11,181 nucleotides of DNA from an uncultured Clostridia bacterium (GTDB lineage: Bacteria > Bacillota > Clostridia > Oscillospirales > Acutalibacteraceae): assembly GCA_946405475.1 (NCBI GenBank), contig CAMJHI010000047.1:1-11181 (forward strand), given 5' to 3'. The first letter of the stretch is position 1. Each line of letters opens with the position of its first letter. The notes under the pieces are model-generated. The model ran no database searches, was not told the origin of the DNA, and saw nothing but the letters and a program-made list of their open reading frames with translations. Shown here in pieces: positions 1-6,550 of this stretch. A program made the position numbers and the translations under genes.

Positions 1-171
1 TATGGTGCATTGCCGCTGCTGTTTTCCGGCGGAGTTATGAGCAACAGCCTCATCAGCCGTGAGCTGACTCAAAAATACGGCGCATATTTTGCGCAGCCTG
101 CTTTTTCCTGTGACAATGCCGCGGGTGTCGCGGTTCTGGCCGCCCTGCGGGAAGGGATCATTCGCGTATGA
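1..171 (+). CDS. Kae1/TsaD-like domain protein, C-terminal end only (partial)
   Basis: This is the last 56 codons of a gene that begins before the window; it is open from base 1 and stops at TGA 169-171. The visible residues include FSGGVMSNSLISREL and, about 20 residues on, FSCDNAAGVAVLAAL. These resemble the C-terminal nucleotide-binding part of the TsaD/Kae1 (peptidase M22) family, where a GGV..N..LR segment is followed by C.DN.AM. TsaD itself makes the N6-threonylcarbamoyl group on tRNA A37. Here the usual Met after DNAA is Gly and the C-terminus ends soon after, so I favour the Kae1-like paralogue that some Clostridia carry next to xseA rather than TsaD itself. The metal-binding His residues lie upstream and cannot be checked. 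The stop overlaps the xseA start (ATGA), which suggests co-transcription and translational coupling. Confidence 0.65.
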   Translation, partial: YGALPLLFSGGVMSNSLISRELTQKYGAYFAQPAFSCDNAAGVAVLAALREGIIRV

Positions 172-1385
172 AAAGCACAACGGTCTTGACAGTCACACAA
201 CTGAATACATACATCAAATCGCTGTTTGAGGGTGACGTTCATTTGTCATCCGTCTATCTGGTCGGTGAGATCTCCAATTTCACCAACCATTACCGCACCG
301 GGCATTTTTACTTTACGATCAAAGACGACGCCTGCGCGATCAAAGCGGTGATGTTTCGTTCCAATGCGCAGCGGCTGCGTTTTTTGCCGGAAAACGGCAT
401 GCGCGTTTTGCTGCGCGGGCGCGTTTCCGTGTTTGAACGCGACGGGCAATATCAGCTTTACGTTGACGATATGCAGCCGGACGGCGTCGGCGCTTTGACC
501 GTTGCTTTTGAGCAGCTCAAGACAAAGTTGGAAGAGCAGGGCCTGTTTGCGGCAGAACGTAAGAAGCCGATCCCGCCCTGCCCGGCGCGCGTGGGGGTGA
601 TCACGTCGCCCACCGGCGCGGCGGTTCGCGACCTGTTCAACGTGCTGGGGCGCCGCTTCCCGCTGGCGAAGATCGTGTTTCACCCCGTGCAGGTTCAGGG
701 CGCTTCGGCGGCGGGGCAGATCGCCGCGGCCATCGACCTGTTCAACCAGCACCAGGCGGCCGACGTGCTCATCATCGGGCGCGGCGGTGGGTCGATGGAG
801 GATCTGTGGGCGTTCAACGAAGAAATCGTGGCGCTGGCGATCAGCCGCAGCACCATTCCGATCATTTCGGCCGTCGGCCATGAAACCGATTTCACCATCA
901 GTGATTTCGTTGCCGATTTACGCGCGCCGACGCCGTCGGCCGCCGCGGAGCTGGCCGTGCCGGAACAGCAGGAGCAATACGCTTACGTTTCTGGGCTGAA
1001 GCTGCACGCGATAAGCCTGATCAAATCGACACTTGCGGATGAAAAGCAAAAGCTGGCGGTTCTGACCGCGTCTCCCGTGCTGAAAAATCCGCATAAGCTC
1101 ATCGAAAACGAAGCGCAAACGCTGGATTCTCTGTGGCTGCGGCTGAATGCGGCGCAGAATCAGCTGATGCAAAGCTGGCAGCGGCGTCTGGCCGAGGCCT
1201 GCGCCAAGCTTGACGCGTTGAGCCCTTACAAGGTTTTGCTGCGCGGCTATGCCGCCGTTTACGACGGCGCGCATATCGTGGATTCCGTCAGACACATCGA
1301 CATGAACAAGCCGCTGCGCGTGCGGTTCGCCGACGGCAGCGTCGAATGCCAACCGATCAAACGGATAAATGAGGAAGAATCATGA
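168..1385 (+). CDS. xseA: Exodeoxyribonuclease VII large subunit
   Basis: Catalytic subunit of exonuclease VII, which degrades single-stranded DNA from both ends into oligonucleotides; it is cytoplasmic and works with several copies of XseB. The protein is 405 residues, within the usual 400-450. An N-terminal OB-fold (about residues 6-105, with VYLVGEISNF and GHFYFTIKD) binds single-stranded DNA. The catalytic domain follows, opening with RVGVITSPTGAAVRD (141-155) and carrying GRGGGSMEDLW (204-214), VGHETDFTISDFVADLRAPT (236-255) and then PSAAAE. A helical stretch of about 268-350 is the region that binds XseB in known enzymes. ATG 168 fits the family N-terminus and lies 10 bases after AAGGGA. 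It overlaps the upstream gene by 4 bases and xseB by 4 bases (ATGA). Nothing looks broken. Confidence 0.97.
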   Translation: MKSTTVLTVTQLNTYIKSLFEGDVHLSSVYLVGEISNFTNHYRTGHFYFTIKDDACAIKAVMFRSNAQRLRFLPENGMRVLLRGRVSVFERDGQYQLYVDDMQPDGVGALTVAFEQLKTKLEEQGLFAAERKKPIPPCPARVGVITSPTGAAVRDLFNVLGRRFPLAKIVFHPVQVQGASAAGQIAAAIDLFNQHQAADVLIIGRGGGSMEDLWAFNEEIVALAISRSTIPIISAVGHETDFTISDFVADLRAPTPSAAAELAVPEQQEQYAYVSGLKLHAISLIKSTLADEKQKLAVLTASPVLKNPHKLIENEAQTLDSLWLRLNAAQNQLMQSWQRRLAEACAKLDALSPYKVLLRGYAAVYDGAHIVDSVRHIDMNKPLRVRFADGSVECQPIKRINEEES

Positions 1386-1591
1386 GTCAAAAAACGTATG
1401 AATCCGCTCTCAAGGAGCTGGAAGAGATCGTAACGAAGCTGGAGCAGGGGAGTATTCCGCTGGAGGAATCCATGGCGCTGTTTACCAAAGCGAACGAGCT
1501 GGCGCTTTATTGCCGCCAATGCCTCGAAAAGGCGGAACAGACCATTGTGCAGCTCAATGACGACGGTACGGAGGCTGATTTCCTTGCATAA
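1382..1591 (+). CDS. xseB: Exodeoxyribonuclease VII small subunit
   Basis: Small helical partner of XseA; several copies wrap the large-subunit helices and are needed for activity. The protein is 69 residues, normal for the family (about 60-85). It shows the typical pattern YESALKELEEIVTKLEQG followed by IPLEESMALFTKANELALYC, which form two amphipathic helices joined by the conserved G..PLEES turn. The start ATG lies within the xseA stop (ATGA) and has GAGGAAG at 1371-1377 just upstream, so translation of the two subunits is probably coupled. Its last three codons overlap the start of ispA. Confidence 0.95.
   Translation: MSQKTYESALKELEEIVTKLEQGSIPLEESMALFTKANELALYCRQCLEKAEQTIVQLNDDGTEADFLA
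1570..1574 (+). promoter_or_regulatory. Ribosome binding site deciding the TTG start of ispA
   Basis: GGAGG at 1570-1574 lies 9 bases before TTG 1584, inside xseB. No comparable site precedes the in-frame ATG at 1545, and that longer form would add 13 residues that do not fit the family. Confidence 0.75.
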
Positions 1592-2459
1592 CGCCTTCAC
1601 TAATGAAGAATACCTTGCGCTGGTCAACGAAGCGCTCGACGGGTTCGTGCCGCTGTGCGGCGACGAGCGTGATTTAGTGGCAAAGGCGATGCGCTACAGC
1701 CTGAAAAACGGCGGCAAGCGCGTTCGCCCGGTGCTGCTGCTGGAATTCACCCGGGTCTGCGGCGGCGACGTGAACGTTGCTTTGCCCCTTGCCTGCGCGC
1801 TTGAAATGATCCACACCTATTCGCTCATTCATGACGATCTGCCGTGCATGGACGACGATGATTTCCGCCGCGGTCAGCCCTCCTGCCACAAGCAGTTCGG
1901 TGAAGCGACCGCATTGCTGGCCGGTGACGGGCTGCTCACGCTCGCGTTTTCCGTCGCCTCAAAAGCGCCCCTTGCGCCGGAACGGCTGCTGCCTTGCCTG
2001 ACAACGCTGGCGGACGCCGCCGGGTATCTGGGCATGATCGGCGGTCAGACCATGGATCTGCAGCACGAAGAGCAGACCATCAGCGCCGATCTGCTGCGCG
2101 CGACCGATCGCCTCAAAACCGGTCAGCTCATCTGCGCGGCCTGCCGGATCGGCTGCCTGGCCGCCGGCGCCGGGCAGGAAAAAATCGACGCCGCGCAGTG
2201 CTACGCCGAAAACATCGGCCTTGCGTTTCAGATCGTGGACGATCTGCTGGATATCACCGGCTCTGCCGAAGAACTGGGCAAGCCCATCGGCAGCGATGAA
2301 GAAAAAAACAAATCCACTTATCCCGCTTTGCTGGGGCTGGACGAATCCCGCCGCCTTGTCGGCGAGCTGACGGAACAGGCGCTGAACGCGCTGCGCTGCT
2401 TTGACGACGCGGCGTTTCTGGCTTCGTTCGCCGAAAAACTGGCAAAGCGCACCAACTGA
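1584..2459 (+). CDS. ispA: Polyprenyl (farnesyl/geranylgeranyl) diphosphate synthase
   Basis: Cytoplasmic head-to-tail prenyltransferase that condenses IPP with allylic diphosphates to give C15 (possibly C20) chains, the precursors of undecaprenyl phosphate and quinone tails. From TTG 1584 it is 291 residues, the usual length. Visible motifs are GGKRVRP (43-49, IPP binding), the first Asp-rich motif HDDLPCMDDDDFRRG (83-97, DDxxxxD as in bacterial type II FPP synthases), GDGLL (114-118), GGQTMDL (153-159), KTGQL (178-182) and the second Asp motif FQIVDDLLDITG (215-226), then GKPIGSDEEKNKSTYP. The start overlaps xseB by 8 bases in another frame and is backed by GGAGG. Product chain length cannot be settled from sequence alone. 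Its position directly before dxs matches the conserved isoprenoid pair seen in Bacillus and Clostridia. Confidence 0.95.
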   Translation: MHNAFTNEEYLALVNEALDGFVPLCGDERDLVAKAMRYSLKNGGKRVRPVLLLEFTRVCGGDVNVALPLACALEMIHTYSLIHDDLPCMDDDDFRRGQPSCHKQFGEATALLAGDGLLTLAFSVASKAPLAPERLLPCLTTLADAAGYLGMIGGQTMDLQHEEQTISADLLRATDRLKTGQLICAACRIGCLAAGAGQEKIDAAQCYAENIGLAFQIVDDLLDITGSAEELGKPIGSDEEKNKSTYPALLGLDESRRLVGELTEQALNALRCFDDAAFLASFAEKLAKRTN

Positions 2460-2474
2460 CACCTATTTTTCCTG

Positions 2475-2482
2475 AAAGGAAG
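2475..2482 (+). promoter_or_regulatory. Ribosome binding site of dxs (supports the TTG start)
   Basis: AAAGGAAG lies 5 bases before TTG 2488. The alternative ATG at 2524, which fits family N-termini better, has no purine-rich site before it. The choice of start is therefore a conflict between ribosome site and alignment. Confidence 0.6.
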
Positions 2483-2484
2483 AA

Positions 2485-2507
2485 TTATTGCCGCCTTCCG
2501 GCAATGA
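2485..2507 (+). other. Hairpin over the dxs start region
   Basis: ATTGCCG (2487-2493) and CGGCAAT (2499-2505) are perfect inverted repeats around a 5-base loop (CCTTC). In RNA the stem extends outward by a U-G and a U-A pair to 9 bp (2485-2507). It contains the TTG start codon at 2488-2490 in its left arm. No T-run follows, so it is not an intrinsic terminator. It could dampen initiation at TTG or be fortuitous. Confidence 0.5.
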
Positions 2508-4392
2508 CTCAACGGCGCATATCATGGGTTACGACCTTTTGCAAACAATTAAACAACCGGCGGACCTGCGTGGCCTGAGCTATGATCAGCTCAACACGCT
2601 GGCCGGTGAGATCAGAGAAAAGCTGATCGAAACCGTTTCCGCCAACGGCGGTCATCTGGCCTCCAACCTCGGCACGGTGGAGCTGACGATCGCCATGCAT
2701 CGCTGCTTCCGTTCCCCCGAAGACAAATTCGTTTTCGACGTCGGTCATCAGACCTATACGCACAAGCTCCTCACCGGCCGCTACGACCGTTTTGATACTT
2801 TGCGGCAGGAGGGCGGGCTTTCCGGCTTTCCGTATCCGCCGGAAAGTGAGCACGACGTGTTCTTCTGCGGGCACAGCAGCACCTCGATCTCTTCGGCTTA
2901 CGGCATCAGCATCGCCGAAAAAATCAACGAGCGCGATCATTATACCGTTGCCGTCATCGGCGACGGCGCTTTTACCGGCGGTCTGGCGTATGAAGCCATG
3001 AACAACGCCGGGCGCACCAAGAACGCGAAGCTGATCGTGATTCTCAACGACAACAACATGTCGATCTCGCCCAACGTCGGCGCGGTTTCGCGTTACTTGT
3101 CTGTGATCCGCAATTCCAAAAAGTATTTTCACCTCAAGGCCGGTGTGGAACGTGCCGTCAATAAGGTACCCATCGTGGGAAAAAGTTTGTCCAGCAGCAT
3201 GTTCCGGCTGAAAACCGACCTGAAAGATAAGATCTACAACAGCAATATGTTTGAAGACCTCGGTTTTCGTTACATGGGGCCGGTGGACGGGCACAACATC
3301 AGGAGCCTGTGCGAGGTGCTGGAAGAAGCCAAGCACATCGGCAGCCCGGTGCTGGTCAACGTGCAGACCGTCAAGGGCAAGGGCTACGAGCTGGCGGAGA
3401 AGGATCCAAGCGTGTTCCATGGCGTGCCGAAATTCGACCCGGAAACCGGCGAACCGCTGAACAAGGGCAAAACGAATTTTTCCGATGAATTCGGGCGCTG
3501 CCTGTGCGATCTGGCTTCCAAAGATCGCCGCGTCTGCGCCATCACCGCGGCCATGTCGCTGGGAACGGGGTTGAGCGAATTCTGCGAACGCTTTCCCGAA
3601 CGGTTCTTTGACGTCGGCATTGCAGAAGAGCATGCCGTTGTGTTCGCTGAAGGGCTTTCCAAGGGCGGCATGATCCCGTTTTTTGTGGTCTATTCCACCT
3701 TCTTGCAGCGGTGCTACGATCAGCTCATTCATGATGCCGCGCTGCAAAAGCAAAAGATGATCCTTGCCATCGACCGCGCCGGTTTTGTCGGGGAGGACGG
3801 TGAAACCCATCAGGGCTTGTTCGACGTGGCGTTTATGAACACCATTTCCGGCTTTACCATTTATTCACCGACCACTTATGCCGAACTGCGGCACGATGTG
3901 GCGCACGCGGTTTATAAAGACCACAACGTGATCGCCATTCGCTATCCCCGCGGCGGCGAACCGACGCTGCCCGATGATTTCGTGCCGACCTATGATGCGT
4001 TTGATACATACGGCTGCGGCGACGCCGACGTGGCGCTCGTGACCTACGGCAGCATTTTTGCCAACGCCTGCCGGGCGCAGAAGGAATTGGAACGGCAGGG
4101 CAAGCGCGTGAAGGTTCTCAAGCTCAATCGCATCAAGCCGATCGACCGCAGCGTGACCGAACTGCTCAAAGACTGCCGCAGCATCTTCTTTTTTGAAGAG
4201 GGCGTGCGTGACGGCGGTGTGGGCGAAAAGCTGGCGTTATTGCTCATGGAGGCCGGTTATAAGGGCGATTATCACCTCACGGCGGTGGATTACTGCTTCG
4301 TGAAGCAAGGCACGATCCCGTCGCTGCTCAGGCAGCACGGGCTGGACGCTGAGGGCATGATCAAAACGGTGGGGAGTGCGTTTGATGGCTGA
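2488..4392 (+). CDS. dxs: 1-deoxy-D-xylulose-5-phosphate synthase
   Basis: Thiamine-diphosphate enzyme that joins pyruvate and glyceraldehyde 3-phosphate to make DXP, the entry step of the MEP isoprenoid pathway (also a thiamine and pyridoxal precursor). It is 634 residues from TTG 2488, or 622 from ATG 2524; both are near the family norm of 620-640. Numbered from TTG: GGHLASNLG (54-62), FDVGHQTYTHKLLTGR (83-98), GHSSTSIS (128-135), the ThDP/Mg motif from GDGAF (159-163) to the Asn-rich MNNAG (171-175), DVGIAEEHAV with the expected catalytic Glu near 380, YSTFLQR (402-408), DRAGFVGEDGETHQG (429-443) and RYPRG. All three transketolase-type domains are present. I chose TTG because it has the ribosome site and because ispA and the PBP gene here also use TTG, but ATG 2524 remains possible. 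The stop overlaps tlyA by 8 bases. Confidence 0.96.
   Translation: MPPSGNDSTAHIMGYDLLQTIKQPADLRGLSYDQLNTLAGEIREKLIETVSANGGHLASNLGTVELTIAMHRCFRSPEDKFVFDVGHQTYTHKLLTGRYDRFDTLRQEGGLSGFPYPPESEHDVFFCGHSSTSISSAYGISIAEKINERDHYTVAVIGDGAFTGGLAYEAMNNAGRTKNAKLIVILNDNNMSISPNVGAVSRYLSVIRNSKKYFHLKAGVERAVNKVPIVGKSLSSSMFRLKTDLKDKIYNSNMFEDLGFRYMGPVDGHNIRSLCEVLEEAKHIGSPVLVNVQTVKGKGYELAEKDPSVFHGVPKFDPETGEPLNKGKTNFSDEFGRCLCDLASKDRRVCAITAAMSLGTGLSEFCERFPERFFDVGIAEEHAVVFAEGLSKGGMIPFFVVYSTFLQRCYDQLIHDAALQKQKMILAIDRAGFVGEDGETHQGLFDVAFMNTISGFTIYSPTTYAELRHDVAHAVYKDHNVIAIRYPRGGEPTLPDDFVPTYDAFDTYGCGDADVALVTYGSIFANACRAQKELERQGKRVKVLKLNRIKPIDRSVTELLKDCRSIFFFEEGVRDGGVGEKLALLLMEAGYKGDYHLTAVDYCFVKQGTIPSLLRQHGLDAEGMIKTVGSAFDG
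4371..4376 (+). promoter_or_regulatory. Ribosome binding site deciding the ATG start of tlyA
   Basis: GGGGAG lies 8 bases before ATG 4385, inside the end of dxs. The in-frame GTG at 4376 overlaps this site and so cannot be served by it. Confidence 0.65.
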
Positions 4393-5200
4393 TAAAAAAA
4401 GGCTTGACGTGATGCTGTTCGAGGCCGGTCTGACCGAGAGCCGCGAGCGTGCGCATGCCCTGATCATGGCCGGTCAGGTCTACGTCAACGGTCAGAAGGC
4501 ACTTAAAGCCGGCATGCCGGTCAAGCCGACCGATCAGCTAGAAGTACGGGGCGAAAAAATGCCCTACGTCAGCCGCGGCGGCTACAAGCTGCAAAAGGCG
4601 CTGGATACGTTCCCGCTGAAGCTGACCCATAAAATCTGCATGGACGTCGGCGCGTCGACCGGCGGCTTCACCGACTGCATGCTCATGAGCGGCGCCGACA
4701 AGGTCTATGCCATCGACGTCGGTTACGGCCAGCTTGCGTGGAAGCTACGCAGCGACGAGCGCGTGGTGAATCTGGAACGCACGAATTTTCGCTATGTGAC
4801 GAAGGAACAGGTGCCGGACAGCATCGACTTTGCCAGCGTTGACGTTTCGTTTATTTCGCTGAAACTGATCCTGCCCGTTTTATATTCTCTGCTGACCGAC
4901 GGCGGCGAAGCGGTCTGTCTGGTCAAGCCGCAGTTTGAAGCAGGGCGCGAAAAGATCGGCAAAAAGGGCGTTGTGCGCGACAAGGCCGTTCACCGTGAGG
5001 TGATCGAAGCCTGCATCGGCTACGCGAAGGCAGCCGGTTTTTCCGTGCAGGGGCTGACCTTTTCCCCTGTGAAGGGGCCGGAAGGCAACATTGAATACTT
5101 GTTGTACTTAATTAAGAGCGATTTGCCCGATGCCGCGCTCGACCCGGCGGAAACCGTCGAGCGTTCCCATCTGGCTTTGGATAAGGAGGCGGTGACGTGA
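4385..5200 (+). CDS. tlyA: TlyA family rRNA (cytidine-2'-O)-methyltransferase / S4-FtsJ protein
   Basis: Predicted SAM-dependent RNA 2'-O-methyltransferase; the family founder, mycobacterial TlyA, methylates cytidines of 16S and 23S rRNA and affects capreomycin sensitivity. The old name hemolysin A is misleading. It is 271 residues. The N-terminal S4 RNA-binding domain covers about 5-60 (RLDVMLFEAGL, SRERAHALIMAGQVYVNG). The FtsJ-like fold starts at YVSRGGYKLQKAL (61-73), carries the SAM loop DVGASTGGFTDCML (87-100), and continues with AIDVGYGQLAWKLR (109-122), SVDVSFISL (151-159), LVKPQFEAGR (179-188) and GVVRD. The Lys of GYKL and the later Asp, Lys and Glu positions fit the K-D-K-E tetrad of 2'-O-methyltransferases. 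It sits between dxs and nadK with overlaps of 8 and 4 bases. The substrate in this organism is inferred from the family only. Confidence 0.93.
   Translation: MADKKRLDVMLFEAGLTESRERAHALIMAGQVYVNGQKALKAGMPVKPTDQLEVRGEKMPYVSRGGYKLQKALDTFPLKLTHKICMDVGASTGGFTDCMLMSGADKVYAIDVGYGQLAWKLRSDERVVNLERTNFRYVTKEQVPDSIDFASVDVSFISLKLILPVLYSLLTDGGEAVCLVKPQFEAGREKIGKKGVVRDKAVHREVIEACIGYAKAAGFSVQGLTFSPVKGPEGNIEYLLYLIKSDLPDAALDPAETVERSHLALDKEAVT
5183..5189 (+). promoter_or_regulatory. Ribosome binding site for the GTG start of nadK
   Basis: AAGGAGG lies 7 bases before GTG 5197. It is a near-perfect anti-16S match at ideal spacing, and it fixes the GTG that overlaps the tlyA stop. Confidence 0.8.
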
Positions 5201-6054
5201 TCGTTTCCGTCAATGCGAACCTTACGCGCGAATTTGCCGCTTCGACGGCGCACGGCGTGATCGAACGGCTCAAGAAATACGGCGCTAAGGTTCTCGTCAA
5301 CGAAGAAAACAGGGCGGAATTTGACGATGAGAGCGATCTGGAGTTTCTGCCGCTGAACGCCTGCGCCGAAGCGTGTGACGTTATGATCGCCATCGGCGGC
5401 GACGGCACGATCCTGCACACCGGCAAGGCGGCCGCCCGCTGTCAAAAACCGATCCTCGGCATCAACGCCGGAAGGCTTGCCTTCATGGCCGGGTTGGAGC
5501 GCGGCGAGCTTGACCGTTTGCAGGATCTGATGGACGGAAAGTACGCGCTGGATCGGCGCATGATGCTGGATGTGCTGCTCTTCAGTGAAAAAGGGGAGTG
5601 TCTGGATCGCATCGACTGCATGAACGACGTGGTGTTCACGCGCGCGGTCAACCGCAACATCATCGATATCACGGTGGAATCCAACGGTCGGTTCGTCAAC
5701 GAATACCGCGGCGACGGCATCATTCTTTCCACACCGACCGGATCGACGGCTTATGCCCTCGCGGCGGGCGGTCCCGTGATCAATCCCACCATCGAGAGCA
5801 TTCTGCTCACTCCCATTTGTTCCCATTCCGTCAACCGCCATTCCATCGTCTTTCGGCCGGACGAGCGCATGAACGTCTACGCCTCAAAGAGCGATGAAGA
5901 AGAGCTTTGCATTTCCTGCGACGGTGAGCCGCCCATCCTGATCCGACCCGGCTGCTGCACGGTCGTACAGCGTTCCCAGACCACAGCGGAATTCATCCGC
6001 ATCAAGCAGGATAACTTTATTGAGATCTTCAACAGTAAAATGCTGCGCCCCTGA
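5197..6054 (+). CDS. nadK: NAD kinase (ATP/polyphosphate-type NAD+ 2'-phosphotransferase)
   Basis: Phosphorylates NAD+ to NADP+ in the cytoplasm and so sets the NADP(H) pool; two MEP-pathway steps downstream of Dxs need NADPH or reduced carriers. It is 285 residues, typical for the small bacterial form. Motifs are IAIGGDGTILHT (64-75, the GGDGT signature), GINAGRLAFM (88-97, usually G.LGF), MNDVVFTR (142-149, NE/D motif), YRGDGIILSTPTGSTAYALA (170-189) and GGPVINP, then LTPICSHS (204-211). The gene starts at GTG, overlaps tlyA (GTGA) and has a strong ribosome site. The only oddity is Ala95 where Gly is usual. The neighbourhood with tlyA, argR and recN is common in Clostridia, whereas Bacillus subtilis has no nadK at this place. 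Confidence 0.96.
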   Translation: MIVSVNANLTREFAASTAHGVIERLKKYGAKVLVNEENRAEFDDESDLEFLPLNACAEACDVMIAIGGDGTILHTGKAAARCQKPILGINAGRLAFMAGLERGELDRLQDLMDGKYALDRRMMLDVLLFSEKGECLDRIDCMNDVVFTRAVNRNIIDITVESNGRFVNEYRGDGIILSTPTGSTAYALAAGGPVINPTIESILLTPICSHSVNRHSIVFRPDERMNVYASKSDEEELCISCDGEPPILIRPGCCTVVQRSQTTAEFIRIKQDNFIEIFNSKMLRP

Positions 6055-6074
6055 CGCAAAACGGAGGTAACAAC

Positions 6075-6527
6075 ATGAAAAAAGAAAGACTTGAGATCAT
6101 TCTTTCCACCATCAACAGCAAAAACATTGCCACACAGGAGGAACTGCTGGCCGAACTGAAGGCGCACGGGCTTGAGGTCACGCAGGCGACGGTTTCCCGC
6201 GACATCAAAGAGCTCGGTCTGATCAAAATCAGCGACCGCAACGGCAAATACCGCTACAGCCTGCCCAAATCGACCGCCTCGCAGGCGGCCCGCAATCTGC
6301 ATGCTGTGATCGGTCCCTCCGTTCAGTGGGTGGATCATGCCATGAACACGGTCGTGGTCAAGTGCTTCCCCGGCACGGCGCAGGCGGTCTGTGCCGCGTT
6401 TGATTCCATGGAGCTTAACGGCATCGTCGGCACGCTCGCCGGCGACGACACCATCTTCGCCGTTTGCCGCACCGAAGCGCTGGCCGCCGAAATGGTGCAC
6501 ACGCTGCGCGACATCATCAAATTATAA
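6075..6527 (+). CDS. argR: Arginine repressor ArgR/AhrC
   Basis: Arginine-responsive hexameric DNA-binding protein that represses arginine biosynthesis and in Bacillus also activates catabolism. It is 150 residues, the standard length. The N-terminal winged helix-turn-helix (about 1-65) shows KKERLEIILSTI, then ATQEELLAELKAHG and VTQATVSRDIKELGLIKI (35-52). The C-terminal oligomerisation and arginine-binding domain (about 75-150) holds the hallmark GTLAGDDTIFAVCR (119-132), whose paired Asp residues contact arginine. ATG 6075 follows GGAGGT (6063-6068) by 6 bases. It sits 20 bases after nadK and 23 before recN, as in the conserved tlyA-argR-recN order of Firmicutes. I saw no convincing ARG box next to it, so autoregulation is not evident. 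Confidence 0.97.
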   Translation: MKKERLEIILSTINSKNIATQEELLAELKAHGLEVTQATVSRDIKELGLIKISDRNGKYRYSLPKSTASQAARNLHAVIGPSVQWVDHAMNTVVVKCFPGTAQAVCAAFDSMELNGIVGTLAGDDTIFAVCRTEALAAEMVHTLRDIIKL

Positions 6528-6550
6528 GAAAACGATCATGAGGTGGAGAG

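Noticed and set aside
186..215. TTGACA within the first codons of xseA as a promoter
   Set aside because: The -35 is perfect, but at 16-18 bases there is only a 3-of-6 -10 (TACATC). It is inside a gene that is already coupled to its upstream neighbour.
1545..1583. Longer ispA beginning at ATG 1545
   Set aside because: It adds 13 residues that do not fit the family, lacks a ribosome site and lies wholly inside xseB; TTG 1584 with GGAGG is better.
2509..3810. 433-codon open frame on the minus strand opposite dxs
   Set aside because: It is antisense to the conserved core of dxs, has no family motif and is a mirror of the dxs codon pattern.
4385..5200. Reading the tlyA product as a haemolysin or toxin
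   Set aside because: The S4 domain and the FtsJ-like SAM-binding motifs point to RNA methylation; there is no signal peptide or membrane segment.
5020..5841. 273-codon open frame on the minus strand opposite tlyA/nadK
   Set aside because: It spans two real genes and their overlap, and has no motif or neighbour that would make it a gene.
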